In this document: positions 27,476 to 35,766 of the stretch, piece by piece | Layout of the letters: each line of letters begins with the position of its first letter | Position numbering within the stretch: the stretch's first letter is position 1 | Source of the DNA: a bacterium | GTDB lineage: Bacteria; Zixibacteria; MSB-5A5; WJJR01 | NCBI GenBank assembly: GCA_021813505.1 | Contig: JAKAKI010000057.1 | Coordinates: 1 to 64,000 of the forward strand | Length of the DNA stretch: 64,000 nucleotides | Direction: 5' to 3' | The notes under the pieces: generated by a model | Told to the model about the DNA's origin: nothing | Databases searched by the model: none | What the model saw: only the letters and a program-made list of their open reading frames with translations | Position numbers and translations under genes: made by a program

Positions 27476-27994
27476 TTACGGGAAGAACGTCCAGCCAATG
27501 GTGAGTTTCAAGTCCGGAGCACCGGAGAAGCCGAGTTTCGCTTCCGCGAAGAATCGGTCACCGTTTCGGAGACCGCGCTCCACACCACCCAGAATGTTGA
27601 GTCCCATGTCGGTAAACGAGTCATCATGCCCCTTGGAGTTTCCGGGCCAGTGCGCCGAGTGCCAGCGGCCAAAGTTGAGCCCGGGACCGCCACCCAGGTA
27701 TGGGGTCCAGACGTCCCAGCGTGACTGGAAGCGATAGGCCGCTTCGAAGTTGAGGGCAATCAGGGTAACATTGTCGCCGAATCCCACTTCGACATTCGGC
27801 TGGAAACGGATGTGGCGGGCAAAATTGCCGAAGTCCACGTGGGCGCCGAAATGAATCTGGTCGGGATCAAGCGAGAGGCCGACGCGCGGACCCCAGCCGC
27901 GAAACCGGACATAGCTCTCCGGCTCGGCCAGCGCCAACGCCGGCAGTGAGAGTAGTCCCAGAGTTATCGCAACAACCGCTCGCCGTAACGTCAT
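27476..27994 (-). CDS. Small outer-membrane beta-barrel protein
   Basis: 172 residues from ATG 27994, with GGAGGAA 6 bases upstream; the frame has further codons above. Signal peptide TLRRAVVAITLGLLSLPALALA. The mature part has eight or so strands with Gly/aromatic alternation (YVRFRGWGPRVGLSL, GNFARHIRFQPNVEVGFG, TPYLGGGPGLNFG, FFAEAKLGF), ending IGWTFFP. This resembles small OmpA/OmpX-type barrels; no specific role can be stated. Confidence 0.7.
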   Translation of the reverse strand: MTLRRAVVAITLGLLSLPALALAEPESYVRFRGWGPRVGLSLDPDQIHFGAHVDFGNFARHIRFQPNVEVGFGDNVTLIALNFEAAYRFQSRWDVWTPYLGGGPGLNFGRWHSAHWPGNSKGHDDSFTDMGLNILGGVERGLRNGDRFFAEAKLGFSGAPDLKLTIGWTFFP

Positions 27995-28047
27995 TCGCCG
28001 TTCCTCCACGTACTGTTATAAGATCCCCGCGTACTGAGCCGCTTCCG

Positions 28048-28593
28048 TCACTGCAGATACAAGAGGACAGCGGCCCCCAGCGAGAATGCGTCCGCTTTCC
28101 GCTTCCCGACTTCGCCGGGGATATCTTCGAATTTGTAGTCCAGAAAGATATAGCGAAATTCGCCCGCGACTTTCACGCGGGGAACCACCGGCAATTCGAT
28201 CCCGGCTCCCAGATGATAGCCCAGTCGTGTGCTCGTTTTCTTGGCGGTACCCGGCGATGTCGGGTACTCCATCGTTGCGTTGTACCAGCCCAACCCGGCC
28301 AATCCGTAGATCGACTGAAACGGATAGACCAGCAGGCTGGCGGTCACCGGCCATGTCTTTACGTTCGCGCCACCGCCAAGATCATCCTTGCGGTAATCGA
28401 TGGCGCCTTCGACGCCGACCATTCCGCCGCTGAGGCGCGCCAGCACACCCAGCATGTTACTCGACTTGTGTGTGTCAGTTCCCTTCACCCACGTGTAGCG
28501 GGCCCCGAATCCGAGACCATCGGCCGATGCGGCACTGCTGAGCATCAGCAGTGCAACGCCCGTGAGCAATCCCATCCTGAAATGTGTCTTCAT
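28048..28593 (-). CDS. Outer-membrane beta-barrel protein (OmpW/OmpX-like size)
   Basis: 181 residues. Signal peptide (1-24, SSAASA) and about eight amphipathic strands: GLGFGARYTWVKG, IDYRKDDLGGGANVKTWPV, ASLLVYPFQSIYGLAGLGWY, TRLGYHLGAGIELPV and FRYIFLDYKF, ending GAAVLLYLQ. It is a small barrel lying next to another with the same orientation (27476-27994), and they may be co-transcribed. A substrate cannot be assigned. Confidence 0.75.
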   Translation of the reverse strand: MKTHFRMGLLTGVALLMLSSAASADGLGFGARYTWVKGTDTHKSSNMLGVLARLSGGMVGVEGAIDYRKDDLGGGANVKTWPVTASLLVYPFQSIYGLAGLGWYNATMEYPTSPGTAKKTSTRLGYHLGAGIELPVVPRVKVAGEFRYIFLDYKFEDIPGEVGKRKADAFSLGAAVLLYLQ

Positions 28594-28692
28594 GCTGTCC
28601 CTGCCTTTCGGTTGAACGTCCAGACCGTTATACCGGCGAGCATACAGAGCGGCTCCGACGACAGCAACAGATTATTCTTGTGGATGCGGAAC

Positions 28693-28720
28693 AAAAAGGG
28701 GCAGGCCACTCGCCTGCCCC
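28693..28720 (-). terminator. Rho-independent terminator of the AhpD-like gene
   Basis: On the minus strand GGGGCAGGC, loop GAGTG, GCCTGCCCC, then TTTTT (28697-28693). It lies 28 bases past the stop of the carboxymuconolactone-decarboxylase-like gene. Confidence 0.88.
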
Positions 28721-28748
28721 TCCGGAATACCCCTGTGCGATTTCGGAG

Positions 28749-29144
28749 TTACTTCGTACCGGCTTGAACGGCACGCACATGATCGCAGACCTGGAGCACT
28801 TCGGATCGGAACTGTCCCAGATCGAACTGCAGGCCGTTGAGCCACGCGCTCCAACCGGCGCTGGACTTGGCGTACCGAACGGCGTCCTCGATTTCTTCCT
28901 TGGTCGCGCCGTTGAGCTTGGCGGCTTCGGTGTGGAAGAAGGCGCAATACTGGCATTTGGTGACGGTCGAGATGGCCACGCCGATCAGCTCACGGTACTT
29001 ATTGGGGATCGGTCCTTCCTCGAATTGTACGCGTTTGATCAGCTGCCATTCCATTTCGAGCGACGAGTCAGGCACGGCCTTGATGAACGACGGCACCAGT
29101 CCGAACATGCCTTCGACTTCCTTGTAGACCTCATTGCGTGTCAT
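28749..29144 (-). CDS. Carboxymuconolactone decarboxylase/AhpD-family protein
   Basis: 131 residues, all helical. The AhpD-type redox motif KCQYCAFFH (CxxC followed by His) is at residues 62-70, with GATKEEIEDAVRYA after it. Such proteins act as alkylhydroperoxidase-like thiol peroxidases; whether this one is a peroxidase or a decarboxylase homologue of other function is open. GGGAG lies 6 bases before the ATG. A single-gene unit with a strong terminator. Confidence 0.85.
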   Translation of the reverse strand: MTRNEVYKEVEGMFGLVPSFIKAVPDSSLEMEWQLIKRVQFEEGPIPNKYRELIGVAISTVTKCQYCAFFHTEAAKLNGATKEEIEDAVRYAKSSAGWSAWLNGLQFDLGQFRSEVLQVCDHVRAVQAGTK

Positions 29145-29399
29145 GACAGACTCCCGGAGCAGGGTTTATTGGATCGTGGAGGTTTCCCTCCGGTTTGAGT
29201 TGCCCGATTCCAATCGGCAGTACTCGTCCACACAGGGCATGGACATCACATGGGGAGGAGGCTCCTCCCGGCCGGCAATGCAATAAGGATAAAATCAGTC
29301 GTGATTAATTGCAAGAGGAAAGATCGAATTCTGCCGAGTTGCCTAGACCGTCCTTGGACGCCACCCGGCAAAGAAAAGCACTTACACTCGAAGGACTCC

Positions 29400-30587
29400 C
29401 TACACAACGCGGCAGATGAGGCACTTCAGATAGTTGGTCTCCGGGCAGGAGGCGGAAACGGGGTGGTCGGGGGCCTGGCCGCGCTGTTCGAGAATCTGGA
29501 TCGAGCGGTGCGAGTGCTCGGCCGCCAGGTTCAGGACGCCGGCAAAATCCTCCCGAGACACCTGGCCCGAACAGCTGCAGGTCACCAGAATCCCATCGCG
29601 TTCAAGCAGTTTCAGCGCCGCCTCGTTGAGGCGCTGGTACCCGCCCATCGCCTGTTCCAAAGAGCGGCGCGAGCGGGCGAAGCGCGGCGGGTCGAGCACG
29701 ATGATCCCGAACCGATCACCGGCGGCTGCCAGCCGGTCCATGAAGGCAAATGCGTCGGCGGTCTCAACCTTGACGTTGCCGATTCCGTTGCGTTGGGCAT
29801 TCGCCTCGACCAGGGCCGTGGCTGTGGCAGAGACATCGACGGCGACGACTTCGGTGGCGCCACCCCGCGCGAGATTCAGCGAGAATCCCCCTGTATAGCA
29901 GCAGACGTCGAGGGCGCGGCGCCCTAAAGCCAACGCGCGTACCGCGCGCCGGTTGTCGCGCTGGTCAAGGTAGAATCCTGTCTTTTGCCCGGTCCGCAAA
30001 TCGATCTGAAACGTCAATTCATTCTCGACAATCTCAGCCGGGCCCTCGGGCGTTTCCCCCCAGATCGGCCCGTCTCGTAGCACCAGGCCCTCTGCCTCGC
30101 CGACACCGCGTTCTGTGCGGAGATAGACACCCCGTGGATGCAGCGATTCGGCCAAATGATCGACGATCACCTGCTGGCGATGTGACAGTGCCAGACTGGT
30201 GAGCTGCATGATGAGCCAATCGGCATACCGGTCCACGACCAAGCCGGAAAGCCCGTCGGCTTCGCTGAAGATCAGCCGGCAGGCCGTATGGGGATCGTCG
30301 AGCTTCAGGACCTCATGCCGCAGACGAATGGCATCATCGATGCGCCCTTTCCAGAAGCCCGGTTCCAGATGCTGAGCCTGATCCCACGAGTAGAGACGCA
30401 CCCGAATCTGGCTGTTTGAGTTGAACAATCCCCAGGCGATGAACTGCCCATCATGCGCGTGGACCGCAACTTCATCGCCATTGACTGGTGCACCATCGAT
30501 CCGGTCGATCGCACCGGCAAAAAGCCACGGATGGCGCGCATAGAACGGCCGCGCCCGGCGTGGTTTCAGGATGATGCGAGTCGGCAT
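29400..30587 (-). CDS. rlmI: 23S rRNA (cytosine1962-C5)-methyltransferase RlmI-type
   Basis: 395 residues. An N-terminal PUA domain (ILKPRRARPFYARHPWLFAGAI) is followed by the class I SAM domain: LRTGQKTGFYLDQRDNRR, LDVCCYTGGFSLNLA, VVAVDVSATA and IIVLDPPRFARSR, with the catalytic Cys region VTCSCSGQV near the end. It matches the RlmI/YccW family length and order and methylates a cytosine in 23S rRNA. The 255-bp region before the next gene (29145-29399) shows only a weak palindrome. Confidence 0.93.
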   Translation of the reverse strand: MPTRIILKPRRARPFYARHPWLFAGAIDRIDGAPVNGDEVAVHAHDGQFIAWGLFNSNSQIRVRLYSWDQAQHLEPGFWKGRIDDAIRLRHEVLKLDDPHTACRLIFSEADGLSGLVVDRYADWLIMQLTSLALSHRQQVIVDHLAESLHPRGVYLRTERGVGEAEGLVLRDGPIWGETPEGPAEIVENELTFQIDLRTGQKTGFYLDQRDNRRAVRALALGRRALDVCCYTGGFSLNLARGGATEVVAVDVSATATALVEANAQRNGIGNVKVETADAFAFMDRLAAAGDRFGIIVLDPPRFARSRRSLEQAMGGYQRLNEAALKLLERDGILVTCSCSGQVSREDFAGVLNLAAEHSHRSIQILEQRGQAPDHPVSASCPETNYLKCLICRVV

Positions 30588-30609
30588 GGGGTGGAAAGCT
30601 TCGAAGGGC

Positions 30610-30670
30610 CGGGAGGGCGTGGCTTCCGTTTAGGCCGCCTGGTTTTGCGGCGTGAAGACTCGCCCTCCCG
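30610..30670. repeat. Palindromic repeat, family A (diverged)
   Basis: Outer arms CGGGAGGGCG (30610-30619) and CGCCCTCCCG (30661-30670) retain the consensus; the inner arms have diverged. Confidence 0.6.
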
Positions 30671-30688
30671 TGTTGAACTTCTGAAAGA

Positions 30689-31153
30689 TCAGACCGCGAT
30701 TGTGGCGAGATCAGCCAGCACCAATTTGCGGTTTTCCTCTTCCTGGATGGCTTTGCTCGCTTCCCGGGACTGCGCCAGGTAGCGGTCACACTCATCTTTG
30801 TGGCCGGCGGTTGCGGCCGCGCGCGCCATCGCCTCGTAGGCGTAGGCCAGGTCAAAGTCCCCGATGTTGTTTTCCTGGCAGATGGCGAGGCAGCGCTGGC
30901 CATGGTACATCGCGGGTTCCGGTGAACTCAATTCAGAATAGACGCGCGATATCTGCCACTCACCGCGTGCCAGGTTGACCGGCGCACCGACCTTGCCCCA
31001 GTGGAATCGCGATGCATGCGCAGCGTGGACCATCTCGTCGTCCTCTTCGGTCGTGCGATCGGCCTTCTCGAGAAGACTCCACACGTAGTTGAAGCAGTCG
31101 ACGGCGAATTTCTTGTGAGATTCAAGTTCAGTGTATTTCGTGTCGTCCGGCAT
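30689..31153 (-). CDS. Conserved hypothetical helical protein (TPR-like)
   Basis: 154 residues, all helix, with two or three degenerate TPR-like pairs (HHAAHASRFHWG-type, AYEAMARAAATAGHKDECDRYL, SREASKAIQEEENRKL). The sequence HASRFHWGKVG and the row of conserved Glu/Asp suggest a small cytosolic protein. I do not recognise a characterised family. It lies 81 bases downstream of the ferritin-like gene on the same strand, which may mean a joint role, but this is not shown. Confidence 0.6.
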   Translation of the reverse strand: MPDDTKYTELESHKKFAVDCFNYVWSLLEKADRTTEEDDEMVHAAHASRFHWGKVGAPVNLARGEWQISRVYSELSSPEPAMYHGQRCLAICQENNIGDFDLAYAYEAMARAAATAGHKDECDRYLAQSREASKAIQEEENRKLVLADLATIAV

Positions 31154-31234
31154 TACGACCTCCCAATAGACATTTCGCGCGCCTGGCGATTTGGCCGCCG
31201 GAACTTCCGGCGCCGGGGATGGCGCATCGTAAGA

Positions 31235-31666
31235 CTACCTCCCCAGCAGGGCCTTGGCCTCCTCGACGGCATTGATCTCCGCCATGTATATGTGCATCAG
31301 CGTGTGAGTAAACGACGGGTGCTCTTTGCAGAGCGGCAGCAGCTTCTGATAGGAACGCGCGGCAGTTTCCTCGGTCTTGAGCGACTCGGTCAGCATCACA
31401 TGGTAATCTTCGGTGTGCACGATGGGGGACTCGTCACGGACGGTGACCGCCTCGACCTCCAGCAGCGCCAGGAGTTCACGCACCTTGCCGGCATGGCCGA
31501 TCGACTCGCTGGCCTCTTCCTCGAAATGCGACTTGAGCGTCAGACTCTCAAGTCCCTTGATGTACGCGGCGTAGTGCGCGTACATGGCATACGCCCGCAG
31601 TTCCCATGCCAGCGCCTTATTCAGCCCGGCCGCCAGCTTCTTCTTGTCCTTAATCTGAATCATCAT
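31235..31666 (-). CDS. Ferritin-like (Dps/bacterioferritin-type) protein
   Basis: 143 residues forming a four-helix bundle. Ligand-type residues lie in helix A (WELRAYAMYAHY, Glu22), helix B (FEEEASESIGHAG, Glu51/Glu54/His58), helix C (TEETAARSY, Glu99/Glu100) and helix D (HIYMAEINAVEEA, Glu130/Glu135). This is the di-iron pattern of the ferritin superfamily; storage or peroxide detoxification is likely. GGAGG stands 9-10 bases before ATGATG. It opens the pair with the hypothetical gene downstream. Confidence 0.82.
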   Translation of the reverse strand: MMIQIKDKKKLAAGLNKALAWELRAYAMYAHYAAYIKGLESLTLKSHFEEEASESIGHAGKVRELLALLEVEAVTVRDESPIVHTEDYHVMLTESLKTEETAARSYQKLLPLCKEHPSFTHTLMHIYMAEINAVEEAKALLGR

Positions 31667-31701
31667 TGGGTCAACCCTCCAGTTATCCTCACTCTATCAA
31701 A

Positions 31702-33189
31702 CTACTTTTGCCTCAGGAAGTCGATGATCAATCGGGCGCCAAATCCGGTGGCCCCTTTCGGACAATAAGGGCGCCCCTTCGGGGCCAGATCCATCCCGGC
31801 GATATCGATGTGTACCCAAGGGTAATCTCCCGTGAACTTTCTCAGCAGCCGGGCGGCAATACTGGCGCCGCCGTACCGGCCACCCGAATTCTTCATATCG
31901 GCCACTTCGGAAGCCAGGCCTTCATCGTAATCGTCATCCAGGGGCATGCGCCAGAGCCGTTCTCCCGAGCTGGCCGCCGCCTTGTCCAAACGGCGTGCGA
32001 GGTCATCCTTCTCAGTGAAAATTCCGCAACGTACCTCACCCAGCGCGATACAAATGGCCCCGGTCAGTGTGGCGACGTCGAGAATGGCTTTCGGCTGGAA
32101 GCGTTGGGCGTAGCTGAGCGCATCGGCGAGAATCAACCGGCCTTCGGCGTCGGTGGAGATGATCTCAATGGTCTGACCGGATAGCGTCCGGATAATGTCG
32201 CCGGGCCGGTATGCGGTCCCGGAAGGCATGTTTTCGACGAGCGGGGCCAGCGCCACCAGATTCAGCGGCAACTTGAGCTTTGCGGCGGCACAAATGGTCG
32301 ACATCACAACCGCCGATCCCATCATGTCGCCACGCATCTCCCACATGTTCTCCGAAGGCTTAATCGAAATGCCACCGGAATCGAACGTCACACCTTTGCC
32401 GACCAGCGCAAAATCAGTTTCCTTGGCGCGTCCCTTCCGCCCTGTATAGGTGGCGATCAGGAATCGGGGTTCATTGGTCGAGCCTCCACCGACCGCGAGG
32501 ACCGCCCCCATACCGGCGCGCTTGATTTCATCAGGGCCCAGGACCTGCAATTTGATCTTGGTTTCGTCGCACCATTTGGCGGCGATCAGTGCGTACTTGT
32601 GCGGATTGAGTTCGTTGGAGGGAGTGTTCACCAGATCGCGGACCCGGCAGGTCGCCTCGGCGAGGATCATGCCTGTAGCGATGCCCGCCGCAGCTTTCCG
32701 CCGCTTGTTGGCATCTGGTTCCCACAAAGTGACCGATTCCACCGGCACCGGCAGCTTGGAACGGTCGGTGCGGAAATCAGTGAACTGGTAATTCCCAAGG
32801 ATGCTGCCCACAGTCGCGGCCTCGGCGCTCTCGAGTGCATCGTGTCCACCGACGAGGGGCGAAGCCACATGCGGGATCTTCGCTTTGGCGGCCGACAGGA
32901 TGAGTGAGCCATAGATCTTCCGGGCGCCCTCTGCGGAAATCGCCCGCTCGGACCCGGTCCCGACCAGAATGGCGCTGGAATCCGGGCAGCGCACGATGAC
33001 GGTCTCCCCTGTCTTGCCCTCAAAGCCTTCGGTCCGAAACGCCGCATTGATCGAACCGCGCAAATCTTCGGGTAAGGTGCTCACCCAGGCGGGAAGTTTG
33101 GACGGCTTCTTCCCGGCAGGGACGGCAACCGGCATCTGTTTGCACAGAACCGCCGGTGTTTGATTGGAACAGGTTAGCTTAAGTGACAT
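31702..33189 (-). CDS. pepA: Leucyl aminopeptidase (M17)
   Basis: 495 residues. An N-terminal macro-like domain (to about residue 175) precedes the catalytic domain with VGKGVTFDSGG (metal-binding Lys and Asp), EMRGDMMGSAVV, STDAEGRLILADAL (the M17 signature with metal-binding Asp and Glu and catalytic Arg) and VDIATLTGA-like DVATLTGA. It removes N-terminal residues in the cytosol as a hexamer. A GAGGAG site lies 7 bases before ATG. The N-terminal SLKLTCSNQTPAV start fits the normal family start. Confidence 0.95.
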   Translation of the reverse strand: MSLKLTCSNQTPAVLCKQMPVAVPAGKKPSKLPAWVSTLPEDLRGSINAAFRTEGFEGKTGETVIVRCPDSSAILVGTGSERAISAEGARKIYGSLILSAAKAKIPHVASPLVGGHDALESAEAATVGSILGNYQFTDFRTDRSKLPVPVESVTLWEPDANKRRKAAAGIATGMILAEATCRVRDLVNTPSNELNPHKYALIAAKWCDETKIKLQVLGPDEIKRAGMGAVLAVGGGSTNEPRFLIATYTGRKGRAKETDFALVGKGVTFDSGGISIKPSENMWEMRGDMMGSAVVMSTICAAAKLKLPLNLVALAPLVENMPSGTAYRPGDIIRTLSGQTIEIISTDAEGRLILADALSYAQRFQPKAILDVATLTGAICIALGEVRCGIFTEKDDLARRLDKAAASSGERLWRMPLDDDYDEGLASEVADMKNSGGRYGGASIAARLLRKFTGDYPWVHIDIAGMDLAPKGRPYCPKGATGFGARLIIDFLRQK

Positions 33190-33245
33190 TGTGATAGCTC
33201 CTCAATTGCTTACGTTCCATCGTAAGCTACCAAAGACCGTAGACC

Positions 33246-34298
33246 TCAATTGTGCTCCAGCGGGCGGACTTCCAATGGTGAAGGAATCTCTCTGAGAAGA
33301 GCCTGCCAGCTTCCGAGCCCATACACTGCATGATGCACAAAAAACAGTACGGGGAGAACAGGAATTGTCCAAGCCTGGCCCGGATTCGCTTCCATTAGGG
33401 CAACACCCAGCGCCAGAAGCAAATACAGCCCGGCCAAAACGATCAAGACGTTTAGGGCCATGGAGGACCAAATGGACAGAATTAGAAGAGCAATCGCCAG
33501 GCCAACCGCCGCCATCGGCATCAGGTGCCACCATGACACCCCGCCTTTGCCCAATCGCAGAGCCCAAATGTTCCAAGCCCCGTTGCCCCAGGCGCGCCGC
33601 CAGATGCCCCTCAGTTGTGAGGGTGCAAGGTATGTGGCTGTCGCATTGATACGCCGAATCGGGGTCCCGATCTTACGGAGTCGCGCAAAGATCTCACTGT
33701 CTTGGTTTCGAATCAACTGCTCGTCCACTCCTCCCACCGACTGCAGTAGCGCACGCTCGAACAGCGCGTATGTCACTGAAACGGCGGGGCCGGGGTCGGT
33801 GTGAAACCGGAACGGTGCGGCTCCGGTCCCAAATCGGGATCGCAGGACGAGAGAATAAAGAGTACTCGCCACCCCATGCCCCACAACTTCGAGTCGGCCC
33901 CCTACCACCGCACCGGGATATTTCTCATATTCTGCAACAGCGGCACTCAGGTACTGCGGCGATAAGAGGCAGTGCCCCGAAATCCAGAGGATCGTTTTCG
34001 CATCCGTCTCCCGAAGGGCGAGATTAACCGCAGCGGCCGCGGTTCGCCCAGGATTCGGCAGGCAGCGCAATGCCAGATCGGTCGATTGGAATTGGCGAGC
34101 GATGGTTTGCCAGTCGTCGGTTGATCCGCCATCGACGATTAAGATCTCAACGAGATGCCGTGGATAGTCCTGCTTCGTCAATGCATCCAGAGTCCGTCCC
34201 AGCGACCTGGCCTCATTGAGAATCGGTATAACCACCGCCACGGTCGTTGACCACTGCGCTGTCACTCTCCTAGGCTCGTCAGAACGGTTGTTCATCAT
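33246..34298 (-). CDS. Family 2 glycosyltransferase with C-terminal membrane segments (ExoA-like)
   Basis: 350 residues. GT2 core: VVIPILNEARSLGRTLDAL, EILIVDGGSTDDWQTIA (DxD-like Asp), WISGHCLLSPQYL and EQLIRNQDSEIFARLRKIG. At residues 240-330 are three or four hydrophobic segments (MPMAAVGLAIALLILSIW and others). This layout matches ExoA-type succinoglycan glucosyltransferases, which build surface polysaccharide on a lipid carrier; the donor is not known. It runs from a double ATG, downstream of the tRNA-Arg gene. Confidence 0.85.
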   Translation of the reverse strand: MMNNRSDEPRRVTAQWSTTVAVVIPILNEARSLGRTLDALTKQDYPRHLVEILIVDGGSTDDWQTIARQFQSTDLALRCLPNPGRTAAAAVNLALRETDAKTILWISGHCLLSPQYLSAAVAEYEKYPGAVVGGRLEVVGHGVASTLYSLVLRSRFGTGAAPFRFHTDPGPAVSVTYALFERALLQSVGGVDEQLIRNQDSEIFARLRKIGTPIRRINATATYLAPSQLRGIWRRAWGNGAWNIWALRLGKGGVSWWHLMPMAAVGLAIALLILSIWSSMALNVLIVLAGLYLLLALGVALMEANPGQAWTIPVLPVLFFVHHAVYGLGSWQALLREIPSPLEVRPLEHN

Positions 34299-34435
34299 CG
34301 GATGTCATCGAGAACGCTGGGGCAATGCTATCCTGAAGGTGGAGCCGGGAGTCAGCTCAATCAGTGTGAGAACCGCGGAAGGGGTTGACGGGAGTTCGCT
34401 TGTGGATCACGTAGCACGACTCGCTGAGACTCAAC

Positions 34436-34507
34436 TACCCCCGCCTGGAATTGAACCAGGATTCCCAGCTCCGGAGGCTGGTGCGTTATCCTTTACACCA
34501 CGGGGGC
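34436..34507 (-). tRNA. tRNA-Arg (anticodon CCG)
   Basis: 72 bases. Acceptor stem GCCCCCG / CGGGGGT, D-loop AAAGGATAA, anticodon arm CCAGC CTCCGGA GCTGG, T-arm CCTGG TTCAATT CCAGG, discriminator A. CCA is not encoded. The canonical cloverleaf supports a functional gene. Confidence 0.95.
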
Positions 34508-34620
34508 TTGTCCACCGTGCCTTCTGGGCCCGGTGCAACGAGGATATACGGCTTTGCACCTTGCCGGTTCAACCACTTTTTCACGACCGGATAGAGGGTG
34601 GCACGACAACGCGGTGAGAA

Positions 34621-35580
34621 TCAGGGAAGTGGCAGTGCCGCGGCGCCGATGAACCCGGCATCATTGCCCAGCGCGGCCTTACCAACCGGGATCATCTTGC
34701 CCGCCTCAGAGAACGCATGCCGGTGGATGTTGTCGCGGATGGAACTCAGCCAGATACCCTGCGTGTCGGCGTCGGCGACGCCACCGCCAATGATGATCAC
34801 CTCGGTGTCCAGTAGGTTGATCGCGCTGAGTATCCCAATAGCGAATTGCCTGGCCGCCTCTTCCAGTATTCCGCGAGCGAGATGGTCGCCGGCGTGGGCC
34901 GCGGCGAAGAGCCCTGCAATCGATACCGATCCACCGGCCTGGTCGTGCTGACGTTTCAACTCGCCGGTGGCTTCCACGGCGACCGTGTTGGCCCGCGCGA
35001 GGAGAGCCGTCGCCGATGTATAGTTTTCCAAGCATCCCCGATTACCGCATGGACAGAGCGGCCCCTGCCAGTCGATCGAGACATGCCCCAACTCGGCTCC
35101 CGAACCGGATGATCCGCTGAAGATCCGGCCCTCGATAATGAAACCGCTTCCGATTCCCGAACCAACCGTCAAACAGACCAGATTGTCGATCCCTCGTCCG
35201 GCGCCGAATTGGTGTTCCGCCCACGCCGCGCAATTGGCGTCATTGTCGATGACCGATGGCAGCCCCGTCGCGCTCTGAACCACACCGGCGATGTCGACGC
35301 CGATGATCGTTTTGAGGTTGGGCGTCGGCGGCTGAACGCGGCGAGTCTGCGGATGGATCGTCCCTGGGGACCCTATCCCAACGGATACCGGCTGGTGACC
35401 GGCGTTGGCACACCATTCGATCAGACGACTCGCACAGCCCACGATTCCATCGAGCGTCGCCTTCTGCCCCTCGCTGCCCCGTGTTGGCGCGCGGTCCGCG
35501 AAGTGAATGTGGCCCTCTTCGTCGATGACCCCGTACTTGACGAACGTCGCGCCGATATCAATGCCGAGACGGACAATCAC
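34621..35580 (-). CDS. ROK-family sugar kinase (glucokinase-like)
   Basis: 319 residues from GTG 35580. The ATP site is GIDIGATFVKYGVID, substrate elements are GIGSPGTIHP and VIDNDANCAAWAEHQFG, the phosphate region is LTVGSGIGSGFI, and the ROK zinc signature is CPCGNRGCLENY (His in ELGHVSIDWQGPLCPCG just before). It phosphorylates a hexose (glucose or a close relative) in the cytosol. A DNA-binding domain is absent, so it is a kinase and not a NagC-type regulator. Confidence 0.9.
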   Translation of the reverse strand: MIVRLGIDIGATFVKYGVIDEEGHIHFADRAPTRGSEGQKATLDGIVGCASRLIEWCANAGHQPVSVGIGSPGTIHPQTRRVQPPTPNLKTIIGVDIAGVVQSATGLPSVIDNDANCAAWAEHQFGAGRGIDNLVCLTVGSGIGSGFIIEGRIFSGSSGSGAELGHVSIDWQGPLCPCGNRGCLENYTSATALLARANTVAVEATGELKRQHDQAGGSVSIAGLFAAAHAGDHLARGILEEAARQFAIGILSAINLLDTEVIIIGGGVADADTQGIWLSSIRDNIHRHAFSEAGKMIPVGKAALGNDAGFIGAAALPLP

Positions 35581-35646
35581 GGGCAGAAATCAATCGGATC
35601 AACCCGCGGATGTCCAGAATTGCTTCAAATAGCAGCGATCACTGGT

Positions 35647-35720
35647 GTGGGAGGGCGAGGCTCCTGCCGAGCCTCGTGTCCGCGTGGAAACAAGGCTCGG
35701 CAGGAGCCTCGCCCTCCCAC
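35647..35720. repeat. Palindromic repeat, family A
   Basis: GTGGGAGGGCGAGGCTCCTG ... CAGGAGCCTCGCCCTCCCAC with perfect 20-base-plus arms; the loop contains GTGTCCGCGTGGAAACA. Between the ROK kinase and the FAD oxidoreductase. Confidence 0.93.
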
Positions 35721-35766
35721 ATGCCACATTACAGAATTGCCACGACCGCCGATGCTAACCAGGATT